Assembly (NCBI GenBank): GCA_013824045.1
Contig: PNND01000453.1
Coordinates: 1-26,915, forward strand
DNA: 26,915 bases
DNA from: Rhodobacter sp.
GTDB lineage: Bacteria; Pseudomonadota; Alphaproteobacteria; Rhodobacterales; Rhodobacteraceae
Reading direction: 5' to 3'
Each line of letters opens with the position of its first letter. Position 1 is the stretch's first letter. Positions 16,301-24,606 of the stretch are shown in pieces. The position numbers and the translations under genes were made by a program. The notes below the pieces were generated by a model. It saw only the letters and a list, made by a program, of their open reading frames with translations. It was not told the origin of the DNA and did not search any database.

Positions 16301-17130
16301 GCGTGGGAGGAGCTGGAGAAACCCACCGGCCGGCACCATGCCCACCTGGCCGAAGGCGCGCATCACACCAAGATCCGCTTCCGCGATATCGCGGCGCAAC
16401 CCCGCAAGATCATCTCCAGCCCCACCTGGTCGGGGATTGAGTCCGAAACGGTCTGCTACAACGCGGGCTACACCAACGTGCATGAGCTGATCCCGTGGCG
16501 CACCCTGACCGGCCGCCAGCAGCTTTATCAGGATCACCTCTGGATGCGGGCCTTTGGCGAGGGTTTCGTCAGCTACCGCCCGCCGGTGGACCTGAAGACC
16601 ATCACCAAGGCCGTCAACAACGACGCGGCCGAAGGCAACCCGCATGTCGTGCTGAACTTCATCACGCCGCACCAGAAATGGGGCATCCACAGCACCTATA
16701 CCGACAACCTCTTGATGCTGACGCTGAACCGGGGTGGCCCGGTGGTCTGGATGTCCGAGGTGGACGCACAGAAGGCAGGCCTTGTCGATAACGACTGGGT
16801 TGAGGCCTACAACATCAACGGTGCCTTGACCGCGCGGGTGGTGGTGTCCCAGCGGATCAAGCAGGGCACCCTCTTCATGTATCACGCGCAGGAAAAGATC
16901 GTGAACACGCCCGGTTCCGAAAAAACCGGCAATCGGGGCGGCATCCACAACTCGGTCACCCGCACCACGCTGAAGCCCACGCACATGATCGGCGGCTATG
17001 CGCAACTGTCCTACGGGTTCAACTACTACGGCACCGTTGGCAGCAACCGCGACGAATTCGTGATCGTTCGCAAGATGAAGAAAGTTGACTGGCTGGATAC
17101 GCCCGCAACCAAGCATGTGGAGGCAGCGGA

Positions 17131-17134
<4 letters not shown>
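13388..17134 (+). CDS. narG: Respiratory nitrate reductase alpha subunit
   Basis: The 1248-residue length is standard for the molybdenum catalytic subunit of membrane-bound nitrate reductase. His51, Cys55, Cys59 and Cys94 form the FS0 cluster motif H-x3-C-x3-C-x34-C. A segment at about 217-233 (Tyr-Asp-Trp-Tyr-Cys-Asp-Leu-Pro-Pro) holds the Asp that ligates molybdenum in NarG enzymes. No twin-arginine Sec/Tat-like leader is seen beyond the short N-terminal helix usual for cytoplasmic-facing NarG. It reduces nitrate to nitrite in the cytoplasm with electrons from NarH. An AAGGA ribosome binding site precedes the ATG, and its stop overlaps narH as ATGA. All core motifs are intact. Confidence 0.98.
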
Positions 17135-18657
<1,523 letters not shown>

Positions 18658-18659
18658 TA

Positions 18660-19379
18660 ATGGATCGCACACTCAAGGCGCTGTCGCTGACGCTCAGCTA
18701 TCCGACAGCAGAACTGCAAGCGGCCATGCCTGAAATCGGGGCCATTCTGGCCGCCGATCCCCGCCTGACCGCCGCAACCCGCGCGGCGCTGCAACGGCTG
18801 ACCCATGACCTCGGGCAAGGCGACCTGTTCGATGTGCAGGAAAGCTACGTCATGCTGTTCGACCGGTCCCGCACCCTGTCGCTGAACCTCTTCGAGCATG
18901 TCCACGGCGAAAGCCGGGATCGGGGTGGCGCAATGGTCAGCCTGATCGAGACCTACCGGGCGGCGGGGTTTGAGCCCGCCACCACCGAACTGCCCGACCA
19001 TCTGCCGGTCTTGCTGGAATTCCTGTCGACGCGTCCCTTCGCAGAAGTGCAGGAAACCTTGGCGGACGCGGCCCATATCTTCGACGCGCTTGGCACCCGT
19101 CTGGTGCGGCGCGAAAGCAGGTATGACGCCGCGTTCGCCGCCCTTTCCCAGTTGGCCAACGGGCAGGTGGATGTTGACGCGCTGGCCGGAATGCTGGCGC
19201 AGCCGGATGATGATCCCACCGACCTCAGCGCACTCGACGCCGTTTGGGAAGAAACCGAAGTCACCTTCGGCCCCGACCCCAACGCTGGTTGCCCGCAGGT
19301 CCGCGACATGCTGGCACTGATGGACACACCCGCACCCTCCCTGAAACCGGCCCCCGCCCCAATGAATAGGAGCGCATGA
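18660..19379 (+). CDS. narJ: Nitrate reductase molybdenum-cofactor assembly chaperone
   Basis: The 239-residue, mainly helical acidic protein has the NarJ/TorD-family segment Leu-Phe-Glu-His-Val-His-Gly-Glu-Ser-Arg-Asp-Arg-Gly (about residues 79-91), the family signature. NarJ binds apo-NarG, allows insertion of the cofactor and FS0 cluster, and controls membrane docking. The C-terminus is Pro-rich and probably flexible. The ATG at 18660 lies directly after the narH stop. Confidence 0.95.
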   Translation: MDRTLKALSLTLSYPTAELQAAMPEIGAILAADPRLTAATRAALQRLTHDLGQGDLFDVQESYVMLFDRSRTLSLNLFEHVHGESRDRGGAMVSLIETYRAAGFEPATTELPDHLPVLLEFLSTRPFAEVQETLADAAHIFDALGTRLVRRESRYDAAFAALSQLANGQVDVDALAGMLAQPDDDPTDLSALDAVWEETEVTFGPDPNAGCPQVRDMLALMDTPAPSLKPAPAPMNRSA

Positions 19380-19380
19380 C

Positions 19381-20166
19381 ATGTTCGAAGGTTTCGACAT
19401 CAACTTCATCATCTTCGGGGTCATGCCCTATGTCGCGCTGACGGTGTTCCTTGTTGGGTCGATCGCGCGCTATGAACGCGACCCCTTCACCTGGAAAAGC
19501 TCGTCCAGTCAGCTTTTGCGCCGCAAGCAGCTGATCTGGGGATCAATCCTGTTCCACGTCGGTATCCTGACGGTGTTCTTCGGCCACCTTGTGGGGCTGT
19601 TCACGCCGGTCTGGGTGCTGGATGCGTTAGGGGTTCCCTATGGACTGAAGCAGTGGATGGCCGTGCTGATCGGCGGCCCGGCAGGGCTTGCTGCATTGAT
19701 CGGTGGCACGATGCTGATCCACCGGCGGTTGACCGATCCACGCATCCGGGCCACCTCAACCACGCTGGACATCCTCATTATGATCCTGATCTGGTTGCAG
19801 CTTGCCATCGGCCTTCTCACGATCACCCAATCGCTGCAACATATGGATGGCGCCGAGATGATCCGGTTCATGGAATGGTCGCAAAGCGTTGTGACCTGGA
19901 ACGTGAACGCGTGGGTCACGGTGGTGGATGTGCATTGGCTGTTCAAGCTGCACATCTTCCTTGGCCTGATCATCACCATGCTCTTTCCGTTCACGCGGCT
20001 GGTCCACATCTGGTCCGGCTTTGCTGCCCCCTTTCGCTATCTCCTGACGCGGCCCGGCTATCAGATCGTGCGCTCGCGCCGCCGGCGCCCGCTGGAGGAA
20101 CGCCGCCGCGCCTATGACGCACGGCAGGGCAAGACTGGCCCGTCAGCCAACACCCCAGCGGAGTAG
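19381..20166 (+). CDS. narI: Respiratory nitrate reductase gamma subunit, cytochrome b
   Basis: The 261-residue protein has five membrane helices. Candidate heme ligands His59/His69 and His191/His209 show exactly the spacing (10 and 18) of the E. coli NarI pairs. It oxidises quinol at the periplasmic side and passes electrons to NarH. The tail after residue 225 is highly basic (Arg-rich) and longer than the minimum. An AGGAG ribosome binding site inside the narJ end serves the ATG, with one base between the narJ stop and narI start. Confidence 0.96.
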   Translation: MFEGFDINFIIFGVMPYVALTVFLVGSIARYERDPFTWKSSSSQLLRRKQLIWGSILFHVGILTVFFGHLVGLFTPVWVLDALGVPYGLKQWMAVLIGGPAGLAALIGGTMLIHRRLTDPRIRATSTTLDILIMILIWLQLAIGLLTITQSLQHMDGAEMIRFMEWSQSVVTWNVNAWVTVVDVHWLFKLHIFLGLIITMLFPFTRLVHIWSGFAAPFRYLLTRPGYQIVRSRRRRPLEERRRAYDARQGKTGPSANTPAE

Positions 20167-20171
20167 AAGCC

Positions 20172-20966
20172 ATGAACATCGCCCTTTTCCCCGATGTCAC
20201 CGTGAACAGTGAGACCATCCCACAGGCCGCCATCGCCGCCGAGGCGCAAAACCACACCGCACCCAAGGACAAGCCCGGCATCGCCTGGCGAAAGGCGGCG
20301 CAGGCCTTGGCGATCCGCGCGCTGCTCTTGCAAGAGGCGCGGGCGCGCGGGCTGGCGGCCGACCCCGAGGAACTGTCCCCCGCCCGGGTCGAGACGGAAG
20401 ACGAAGCCCTGATCCGCGCCCTGCTGGACGAGGCGCTGACGATTGCGCCTGTGACGGAGGAAGCCATCCGCGCCGAATGGGCGCGCGACCCTGGCCGCTA
20501 TCGCTCGGCCCCGTTGTGGGACGTTTCGCACATCCTGTGCGCCTGCGATCCGCGTGACGACGCCGAGTCTGCCATGGCAGGCGCCCGCGCGCAGGCTATC
20601 CTTGCGCGGCTGAAGGGCGACGCCAAAGGCTTTGCCTCCGCCGCCCGCGAAAGCGATTGCGGATCAAAGGCAGCGGGTGGGCATCTTGGCCAGCTTGGCC
20701 CCGGCGATACCGTGCCCGAATTCGAGTTGGCGCTGCGCACCCTGACCGAAGGCGGCATGACACCCGCCCCGGTCCTGTCGCGGCACGGCTGGCACATCAT
20801 CCGCCTGAACGCCACCGCCCAGGGGCAGGTTCTGCCCTATGAAACGGTCCGTCCAAAGATCGCACAGGCATTGGAAAAGGCCGCCTGGGCGCGCGCATCA
20901 CGGGGATTCGTCGAGACGCTTGCCAAAAGGGCGACGATTACCGGCGCAAGCCTCGCCCCGATCTGA
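20172..20966 (+). CDS. Parvulin-type peptidyl-prolyl isomerase, NifM-like
   Basis: This 264-residue protein has an N-terminal helical region (to about 110) and a PpiC/rotamase domain from about 115 to 220. Visible motifs are Val-Ser-His-Ile-Leu, then Gly-Gly-His-Leu-Gly-Gln-Leu-Gly-Pro-Gly, and Ser-Arg-His-Gly-Trp-His-Ile-Ile. No signal peptide is seen, so it likely acts in the cytoplasm, like NifM in nitrogenase maturation. It starts five bases after narI. Nar operons of Paracoccus relatives often carry such a gene; a role in folding or maturing NarGHI is the natural inference. An unusual Cys-Ala-Cys follows the His-Ile-Leu motif. Confidence 0.88.
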   Translation: MNIALFPDVTVNSETIPQAAIAAEAQNHTAPKDKPGIAWRKAAQALAIRALLLQEARARGLAADPEELSPARVETEDEALIRALLDEALTIAPVTEEAIRAEWARDPGRYRSAPLWDVSHILCACDPRDDAESAMAGARAQAILARLKGDAKGFASAARESDCGSKAAGGHLGQLGPGDTVPEFELALRTLTEGGMTPAPVLSRHGWHIIRLNATAQGQVLPYETVRPKIAQALEKAAWARASRGFVETLAKRATITGASLAPI

Positions 20967-20986
20967 GCCACGCGAAAGGGCGCATC

Positions 20987-21556
20987 ATGAAGACGGCAGA
21001 GCCAGTGCGACGCGGCAGCGGGGATGCGCCCACGCATCCCGGCCTTCTTGGTCGGCCTCTCGAATTCATCAGCGAAGATCATCTGCGCGAACGCCAGATT
21101 TGCGCGGTGATTGACGCAATTGCACTGGCCGCGCACCTCGACCGACTGTCCGCGCTGACCGTGCTGCGCTTTCTGAACGAAGAGTTGAATGTGCATCTCC
21201 GCGATGAGGCCGAGGATCTGTTTCCGCTTCTTGCGAAACGCTGCACGGCCGAGGACTGCATCGAAAGCGCAATCAACCGGATCAGGATCGATCAGAATGA
21301 AGCTCTGCGCCTCTTGCCCGACGTTCGGGCAACGCTTGCCGACTGCCTTGATGCCGGGTCCGATCTTTCGGCCGAGGGGCGTGCGATGCTGACGAGCTTC
21401 GCGGGGCATGTGCGCCGTCATCTTGTCGCCGAAAATGCGATCCTGCTGCCCATCGCCCGCGCCCGGCTGACCCGGGCCGATCTGGCAAGGCTGTCCGCAC
21501 ATATGCGGGCGCGACGGGGGCTGAACCAACTTTCGGAGACCCCGAATGCTGAATGA
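20987..21556 (+). CDS. Hemerythrin-like domain protein in the nar operon
   Basis: This is a 189-residue helical protein with spaced His/Glu residues of a hemerythrin-like bundle: Ser-Glu-Asp-His-Leu-Arg-Glu-Arg, Asn-Val-His-Leu-Arg-Asp-Glu-Ala-Glu-Asp-Leu-Phe, and Arg-Arg-His-Leu-Val-Ala-Glu-Asn. About 25 extra N-terminal residues precede the fold. It differs clearly from the hemerythrin protein at 6653. Possible roles include O2 or NO sensing or iron supply for Nar Fe-S/heme assembly; none is proven. Its end overlaps the carbonic anhydrase start by 11 bases, so the two are translationally coupled. Confidence 0.78.
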   Translation: MKTAEPVRRGSGDAPTHPGLLGRPLEFISEDHLRERQICAVIDAIALAAHLDRLSALTVLRFLNEELNVHLRDEAEDLFPLLAKRCTAEDCIESAINRIRIDQNEALRLLPDVRATLADCLDAGSDLSAEGRAMLTSFAGHVRRHLVAENAILLPIARARLTRADLARLSAHMRARRGLNQLSETPNAE

Positions 21557-22163
21557 TGTTCTGCAGCGTAACCGGGACTGGTCGGCCAAGCGGCAGGCGC
21601 AGGAACCGGGCTATTTCACCCGCCTCGCAGCCTTGCAGGCGCCCGAATTCTTCTGGATCGGCTGTTCGGACAGCCGGGTTCCGGCCAACGTCGTCGCGGG
21701 CCTTGATCCGGGCGAGGTGTTTGTCCATCGAAACGTGGCCAACATCGTCCACTCGTCGGATATGAACCTTCTGTCGGCGCTGGAATTCGCGGTCGAGGTG
21801 CTGGCCGTGCGCGAAATCATCGTCTGCGGTCATTACGGCTGTGGCGGCGTCAAGGCCGCGACGGAAGGTCTGCCACAGGGACTTACCGACCATTGGCTGG
21901 AGCCGATCCGGCGGCTGGCGCGGGCCTATGCCGTCGATCTGGGGCGCGAGCCAGACATGGAAGGGCGGCGCGACCGTCTGGCCGAATTCAACGTGGTCGA
22001 GGGAGTCCGCCGCGTGGGCGAGACGCCGATCCTGCAACGGGCCTGGGCGCGCGAGGCGAACTGCCGGGTGCATGGGCTGATCTATGGGCTCAAGGACGGC
22101 CTTTTGCGCGACCTTGATTGCAGCATCGGCCCCGGCCATTTCAATGAGGAGGTGGCGCAATGA
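21546..22163 (+). CDS. Beta-class carbonic anhydrase
   Basis: The 205-residue protein has the zinc-binding set of beta carbonic anhydrases: Cys40 with Asp42 and Arg44 in Cys-Ser-Asp-Ser-Arg, and His96 with Cys99 in Gly-His-Tyr-Gly-Cys-Gly-Gly. No signal peptide is seen, so it acts in the cytoplasm. It interconverts CO2 and bicarbonate with proton exchange. It overlaps the hemerythrin-like gene by 11 bases and moeA by ATGA, so it is firmly inside the nar operon. A link to proton use by NarG or to bicarbonate supply is inference. Confidence 0.95.
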   Translation: MLNDVLQRNRDWSAKRQAQEPGYFTRLAALQAPEFFWIGCSDSRVPANVVAGLDPGEVFVHRNVANIVHSSDMNLLSALEFAVEVLAVREIIVCGHYGCGGVKAATEGLPQGLTDHWLEPIRRLARAYAVDLGREPDMEGRRDRLAEFNVVEGVRRVGETPILQRAWAREANCRVHGLIYGLKDGLLRDLDCSIGPGHFNEEVAQ

Positions 22164-23437
22164 CGATCCTGCAGCCAGTAGCGCGGCCCGGCTGTGGCTG
22201 CGACGGGCATGATGTCGCAAAGAAGTTGATCACTATCGATACGGCGCTGGCTCTGATCGCAGATCGCACAGCCGCCGTCGATGGAGCGGAGGATATTCCG
22301 CTTGACCGGGCGCTTGGGCGCATTCTGGCAGGACCGGTCACGTCTCGCTTCATGTCCCCGCCTTTCGACAACGCCGCCATGGATGGCTTTGCCGTTGCCT
22401 CTGCGGCGCTGCCGGGCGACGGACCGTGGACTCTTGATGTTGTCATGCGGGTTCCGGCGGGGCAGACCTCGGCCGTGCCGCTTTTCGGCCTGCAGGCCGC
22501 GCGCATTTTTACCGGGGCGAAGGTCCCCGAAGGTGCGGATGCCGTTGTGATGCAGGAAGATGCCAAACGGACCGGCAGCACCATCCGTATCGACCAGCGA
22601 CCGAAGCCCGGCCTCAACATCCGCCGCGCGGGCAGCGAGATGGGAGCAGGCGTCACGGTTCTGGATCAGGGTCGGCGTCTTGACGCGCGCGCGATTGCCG
22701 CCTGTGCTGCTGCCGGGGCAGGATCAATCCCTGCGCGCAGGCGATTGCGCGTGGCGCTTCTGGTGACTGGGGATGAAATCCGCGCGGCCGGTGCGGGGCG
22801 TGCCGCCGCTCAGATCTGGGACATAAATACCCCGATGTTGTCCGCCGCCCTCACGCAACCCCACCTTGATCTTGTCGCCGTCGAACAGGGTCTCGACAGC
22901 CGTGACGGGTTGTTTTTGCAGTTGGCAGAGATGACTGCCTGTGCCGACCTTGTCATCACCACCGGCGGCATATCGGTTGGCGAAGAGGACCACGTCAAAC
23001 CGGCGCTGCTTGCCCTGGGCGGTGACATCTATTTCAGCGGCGTAGCTCTCAAACCAGGCAAGCCGGTGTCCTTTGGCTGCGTCCGGGGGGCGTCCTGGCT
23101 GGGCCTGCCGGGCAATCCTTTGTCTGCCTTCGTGACCTGGCAGCTTTTCGGAACGGCTTTGGTCGCCAGATTGACCGGCGAGGCAGGACAGGCTGTTCGG
23201 CGCCACGTCGTCACGGGCGCGGCGATTTCCCGAAAGGCCGGGCGCTGCGAATTGCGCCCGGCGACCTGCACGGGCTTTGACGGCCACGGGCGCGAGGTCG
23301 TGACGTTTGATGCTGAAACCCATTCCGCCCAAGTCTGCGCGCTGCCCGACAGGGACGGCCTGATCTTTCTGCCCGCCGACTGCGATGCGCTGCCGGCCGG
23401 CGCGCTGGTCGAATTCCAACCCTTCTGCCGGACCTGA
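22160..23437 (+). CDS. moeA: Molybdopterin molybdenumtransferase MoeA
   Basis: The 425-residue protein shows the MoeA hallmarks: Pro-Pro-Phe-Asp-Asn-Ala-Ala-Met-Asp-Gly-Phe-Ala-Val at 67-79, Thr-Gly-Gly-Ile-Ser-Val-Gly-Glu near 268, and Gly-Leu-Pro-Gly-Asn-Pro near 314. It inserts molybdate into adenylylated molybdopterin. The first 22 residues form an extension with Cys-Gly-Cys-Asp-Gly-His-Asp. Coupled by ATGA to the carbonic anhydrase. As no other moa/mob gene is present, this is a dedicated late-step copy that relies on chromosomal molybdopterin synthesis. Confidence 0.93.
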   Translation: MTILQPVARPGCGCDGHDVAKKLITIDTALALIADRTAAVDGAEDIPLDRALGRILAGPVTSRFMSPPFDNAAMDGFAVASAALPGDGPWTLDVVMRVPAGQTSAVPLFGLQAARIFTGAKVPEGADAVVMQEDAKRTGSTIRIDQRPKPGLNIRRAGSEMGAGVTVLDQGRRLDARAIAACAAAGAGSIPARRRLRVALLVTGDEIRAAGAGRAAAQIWDINTPMLSAALTQPHLDLVAVEQGLDSRDGLFLQLAEMTACADLVITTGGISVGEEDHVKPALLALGGDIYFSGVALKPGKPVSFGCVRGASWLGLPGNPLSAFVTWQLFGTALVARLTGEAGQAVRRHVVTGAAISRKAGRCELRPATCTGFDGHGREVVTFDAETHSAQVCALPDRDGLIFLPADCDALPAGALVEFQPFCRT

Positions 23438-23448
23438 GGAGGCCCAGA

Positions 23449-23970
23449 ATGAACCTCGCTTACACAATGGCACCGGGCCGGGGCGATACCGACCTCATCC
23501 TGTTCAAGCTGGCGACCGTACTGGCAGCACGCGGCCTTCGCTGCTGTGGCACGGTCCAGATAAATTCCGAGCGTGGCGATACGGGGCCCTGCGACATGGA
23601 TGTTCGGGTTTTGCCCGATGGACCCATCCTGCGGATCAGCCAGGACCTCGGCCGCGCCTCGCACGGCTGCAGGCTTGACCCGGCGGCTTTGGAGACGGCG
23701 GTAGGTCTGGTATCGGCCAGCATGGGGCAGGGCTCAGACCTGCTGATAGTGAACAAGTTTGGCAAACACGAAGCTCAAGGGCGCGGTTTCAGAACAGTGA
23801 TCGCAGAGGCGCTTTCCAAAGGGATTCCGGTCTTGGTAGGCATAAATGCCCTCAACCTGTCCGCTTTTGAGGAGTTCGCAGAGGGTCTCGCTACACGACT
23901 ACCACCCGAACCAACTGCTCTGGAGAGTTGGATAGTTCAAATGACAGGATCGACTATGGCGATTACATGA
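23449..23970 (+). CDS. DUF2478 family protein
   Basis: It encodes 173 residues. The N-terminal segment has a Gly-Arg-Gly-Asp-Thr-Asp stretch where related P-loop proteins bind nucleotide. The middle contains Ser-Asp-Leu-Leu-Ile-Val-Asn-Lys-Phe-Gly-Lys-His-Glu-Ala-Gln-Gly-Arg-Gly, which I recognise from DUF2478. This family is usually found with molybdenum-cofactor or molybdate-transport genes and resembles the THEP1-like NTPase fold. A good GAGG ribosome binding site lies in the 11-base gap after moeA. Function is unknown; a part in molybdenum handling is inferred from position. It is the last gene of the nar operon. Confidence 0.8.
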   Translation: MNLAYTMAPGRGDTDLILFKLATVLAARGLRCCGTVQINSERGDTGPCDMDVRVLPDGPILRISQDLGRASHGCRLDPAALETAVGLVSASMGQGSDLLIVNKFGKHEAQGRGFRTVIAEALSKGIPVLVGINALNLSAFEEFAEGLATRLPPEPTALESWIVQMTGSTMAIT

Positions 23971-24368
23971 GCCGTCGGTTTTACCTGGTTGGGATAGATC
24001 ATGAAGCCTTTCTCTAAATGCCCACGCACCCCAATCTGCTGCTCCGCTTCACGCTTATGCGCGCCGCAGAAGTTGCTTGTCCCCATCTCGGCCTCACAGT
24101 CTTGAGACTAGGGGGCTAAGCATCTACAATTCTGGGGACATCTCATACATCACCCCCGGGAGGTTCAAATATCTCCCGCAGCTCGGTGCATTCGTCGTAC
24201 ATTTAAGATCATGTTTGCCATCGCCGGTTCGGGAAATATGTCGCAAGTTGCCCAACAGATCGCTCATCGAACCGATCAATGGTAATCAAAAGGAACCGAG
24301 GCAAGTTTGTTCCAAAGCAACTTTGCCTGAAAACTCCTGTGGCAAGCTGCACTCTAGGAGGTAGCGCC
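23971..24368. other. AT-richer intergenic spacer with inverted repeats
   Basis: About 400 bases hold no credible gene; short ORFs here have no family match and poor codon bias. Seen directly are TGTCCCC (24078-24084) paired with GGGGACA (24134-24140), enclosing AGTCT-TG-AGACT (24098-24109); a CGGGAG/CTCCCG stem at 24157-24178 with a 10-base loop and no U-tract; and a weak FNR-like dyad at 24276-24289 (TCAAT-GGTA-ATCAA, two mismatches). It is the right-hand boundary of the nar operon and leader of the DUF1858 gene. Confidence 0.5.
24299..24328 (+). repeat. Hairpin in the leader of the DUF1858 gene
   Basis: AGGCAAGTT (24299-24307) can pair with AACTTTGCCT (24319-24328), leaving one bulged T and an 11-base loop. 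It lies 40 bases before the start codon and outside the ribosome binding site. It could be a leader structure or a protein-binding dyad. Confidence 0.35.
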
Positions 24369-24602
24369 ATGTCAGAAAGACGCTTGGACGATCCCGATCT
24401 GCCAGTAGCCGACATAATGCGATTCTGGCCAATGACGGTGCCGATCTTTATCGCGCACAGAATGCTCTGCGTGGGATGCATGATCGGCCCGTTTTGTACG
24501 CTGCACGATGTCTGTCTGGAGTATGGCATCGAGCCAGAATTGCTTCTGTCGGAATTGCACGCGGAAGTTATTGAAGGACCCTGCTCGAAAGCCTTTGGCT
24601 GA
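24369..24602 (+). CDS. Small Cys-rich DUF1858 / hybrid-cluster-associated redox domain protein
   Basis: It encodes 77 residues, with an AGGAGG ribosome binding site 7 bases before the ATG; longer in-frame starts lack such a site and cross the leader hairpin. The pattern Val-Ala-Asp-Ile-Met, then Pro-Ile-Phe-Ile-Ala-His-Arg-Met-Leu-Cys-Val-Gly-Cys, followed by Thr-Leu-His-Asp-Val-Cys and Tyr-Gly-Ile-Glu, fits DUF1858, the 'hybrid cluster protein-associated redox disulfide' domain. Cys34, Cys37, Cys43, Cys49 and Cys72 are present. The domain is related to the N-terminal domain of ScdA/Ric. It ends four bases from the convergent coupling-protein gene. A role in NO or Fe-S stress is inferred. Confidence 0.82.
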   Translation: MSERRLDDPDLPVADIMRFWPMTVPIFIAHRMLCVGCMIGPFCTLHDVCLEYGIEPELLLSELHAEVIEGPCSKAFG

Positions 24603-24606
24603 ACCC

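Noticed and set aside
14789..17116. A 775-codon open frame on the minus strand opposite narG
   Set aside because: It mirrors the codon bias of the intact narG on the other strand, has no motif or ribosome binding site, and is His/Val/Gly-rich in the way antisense frames of GC-rich genes are.
24077..24364. A 95-codon frame in the spacer before the DUF1858 gene
   Set aside because: It has no ribosome binding site, no family resemblance and rare-codon composition, and it covers the inverted repeats.
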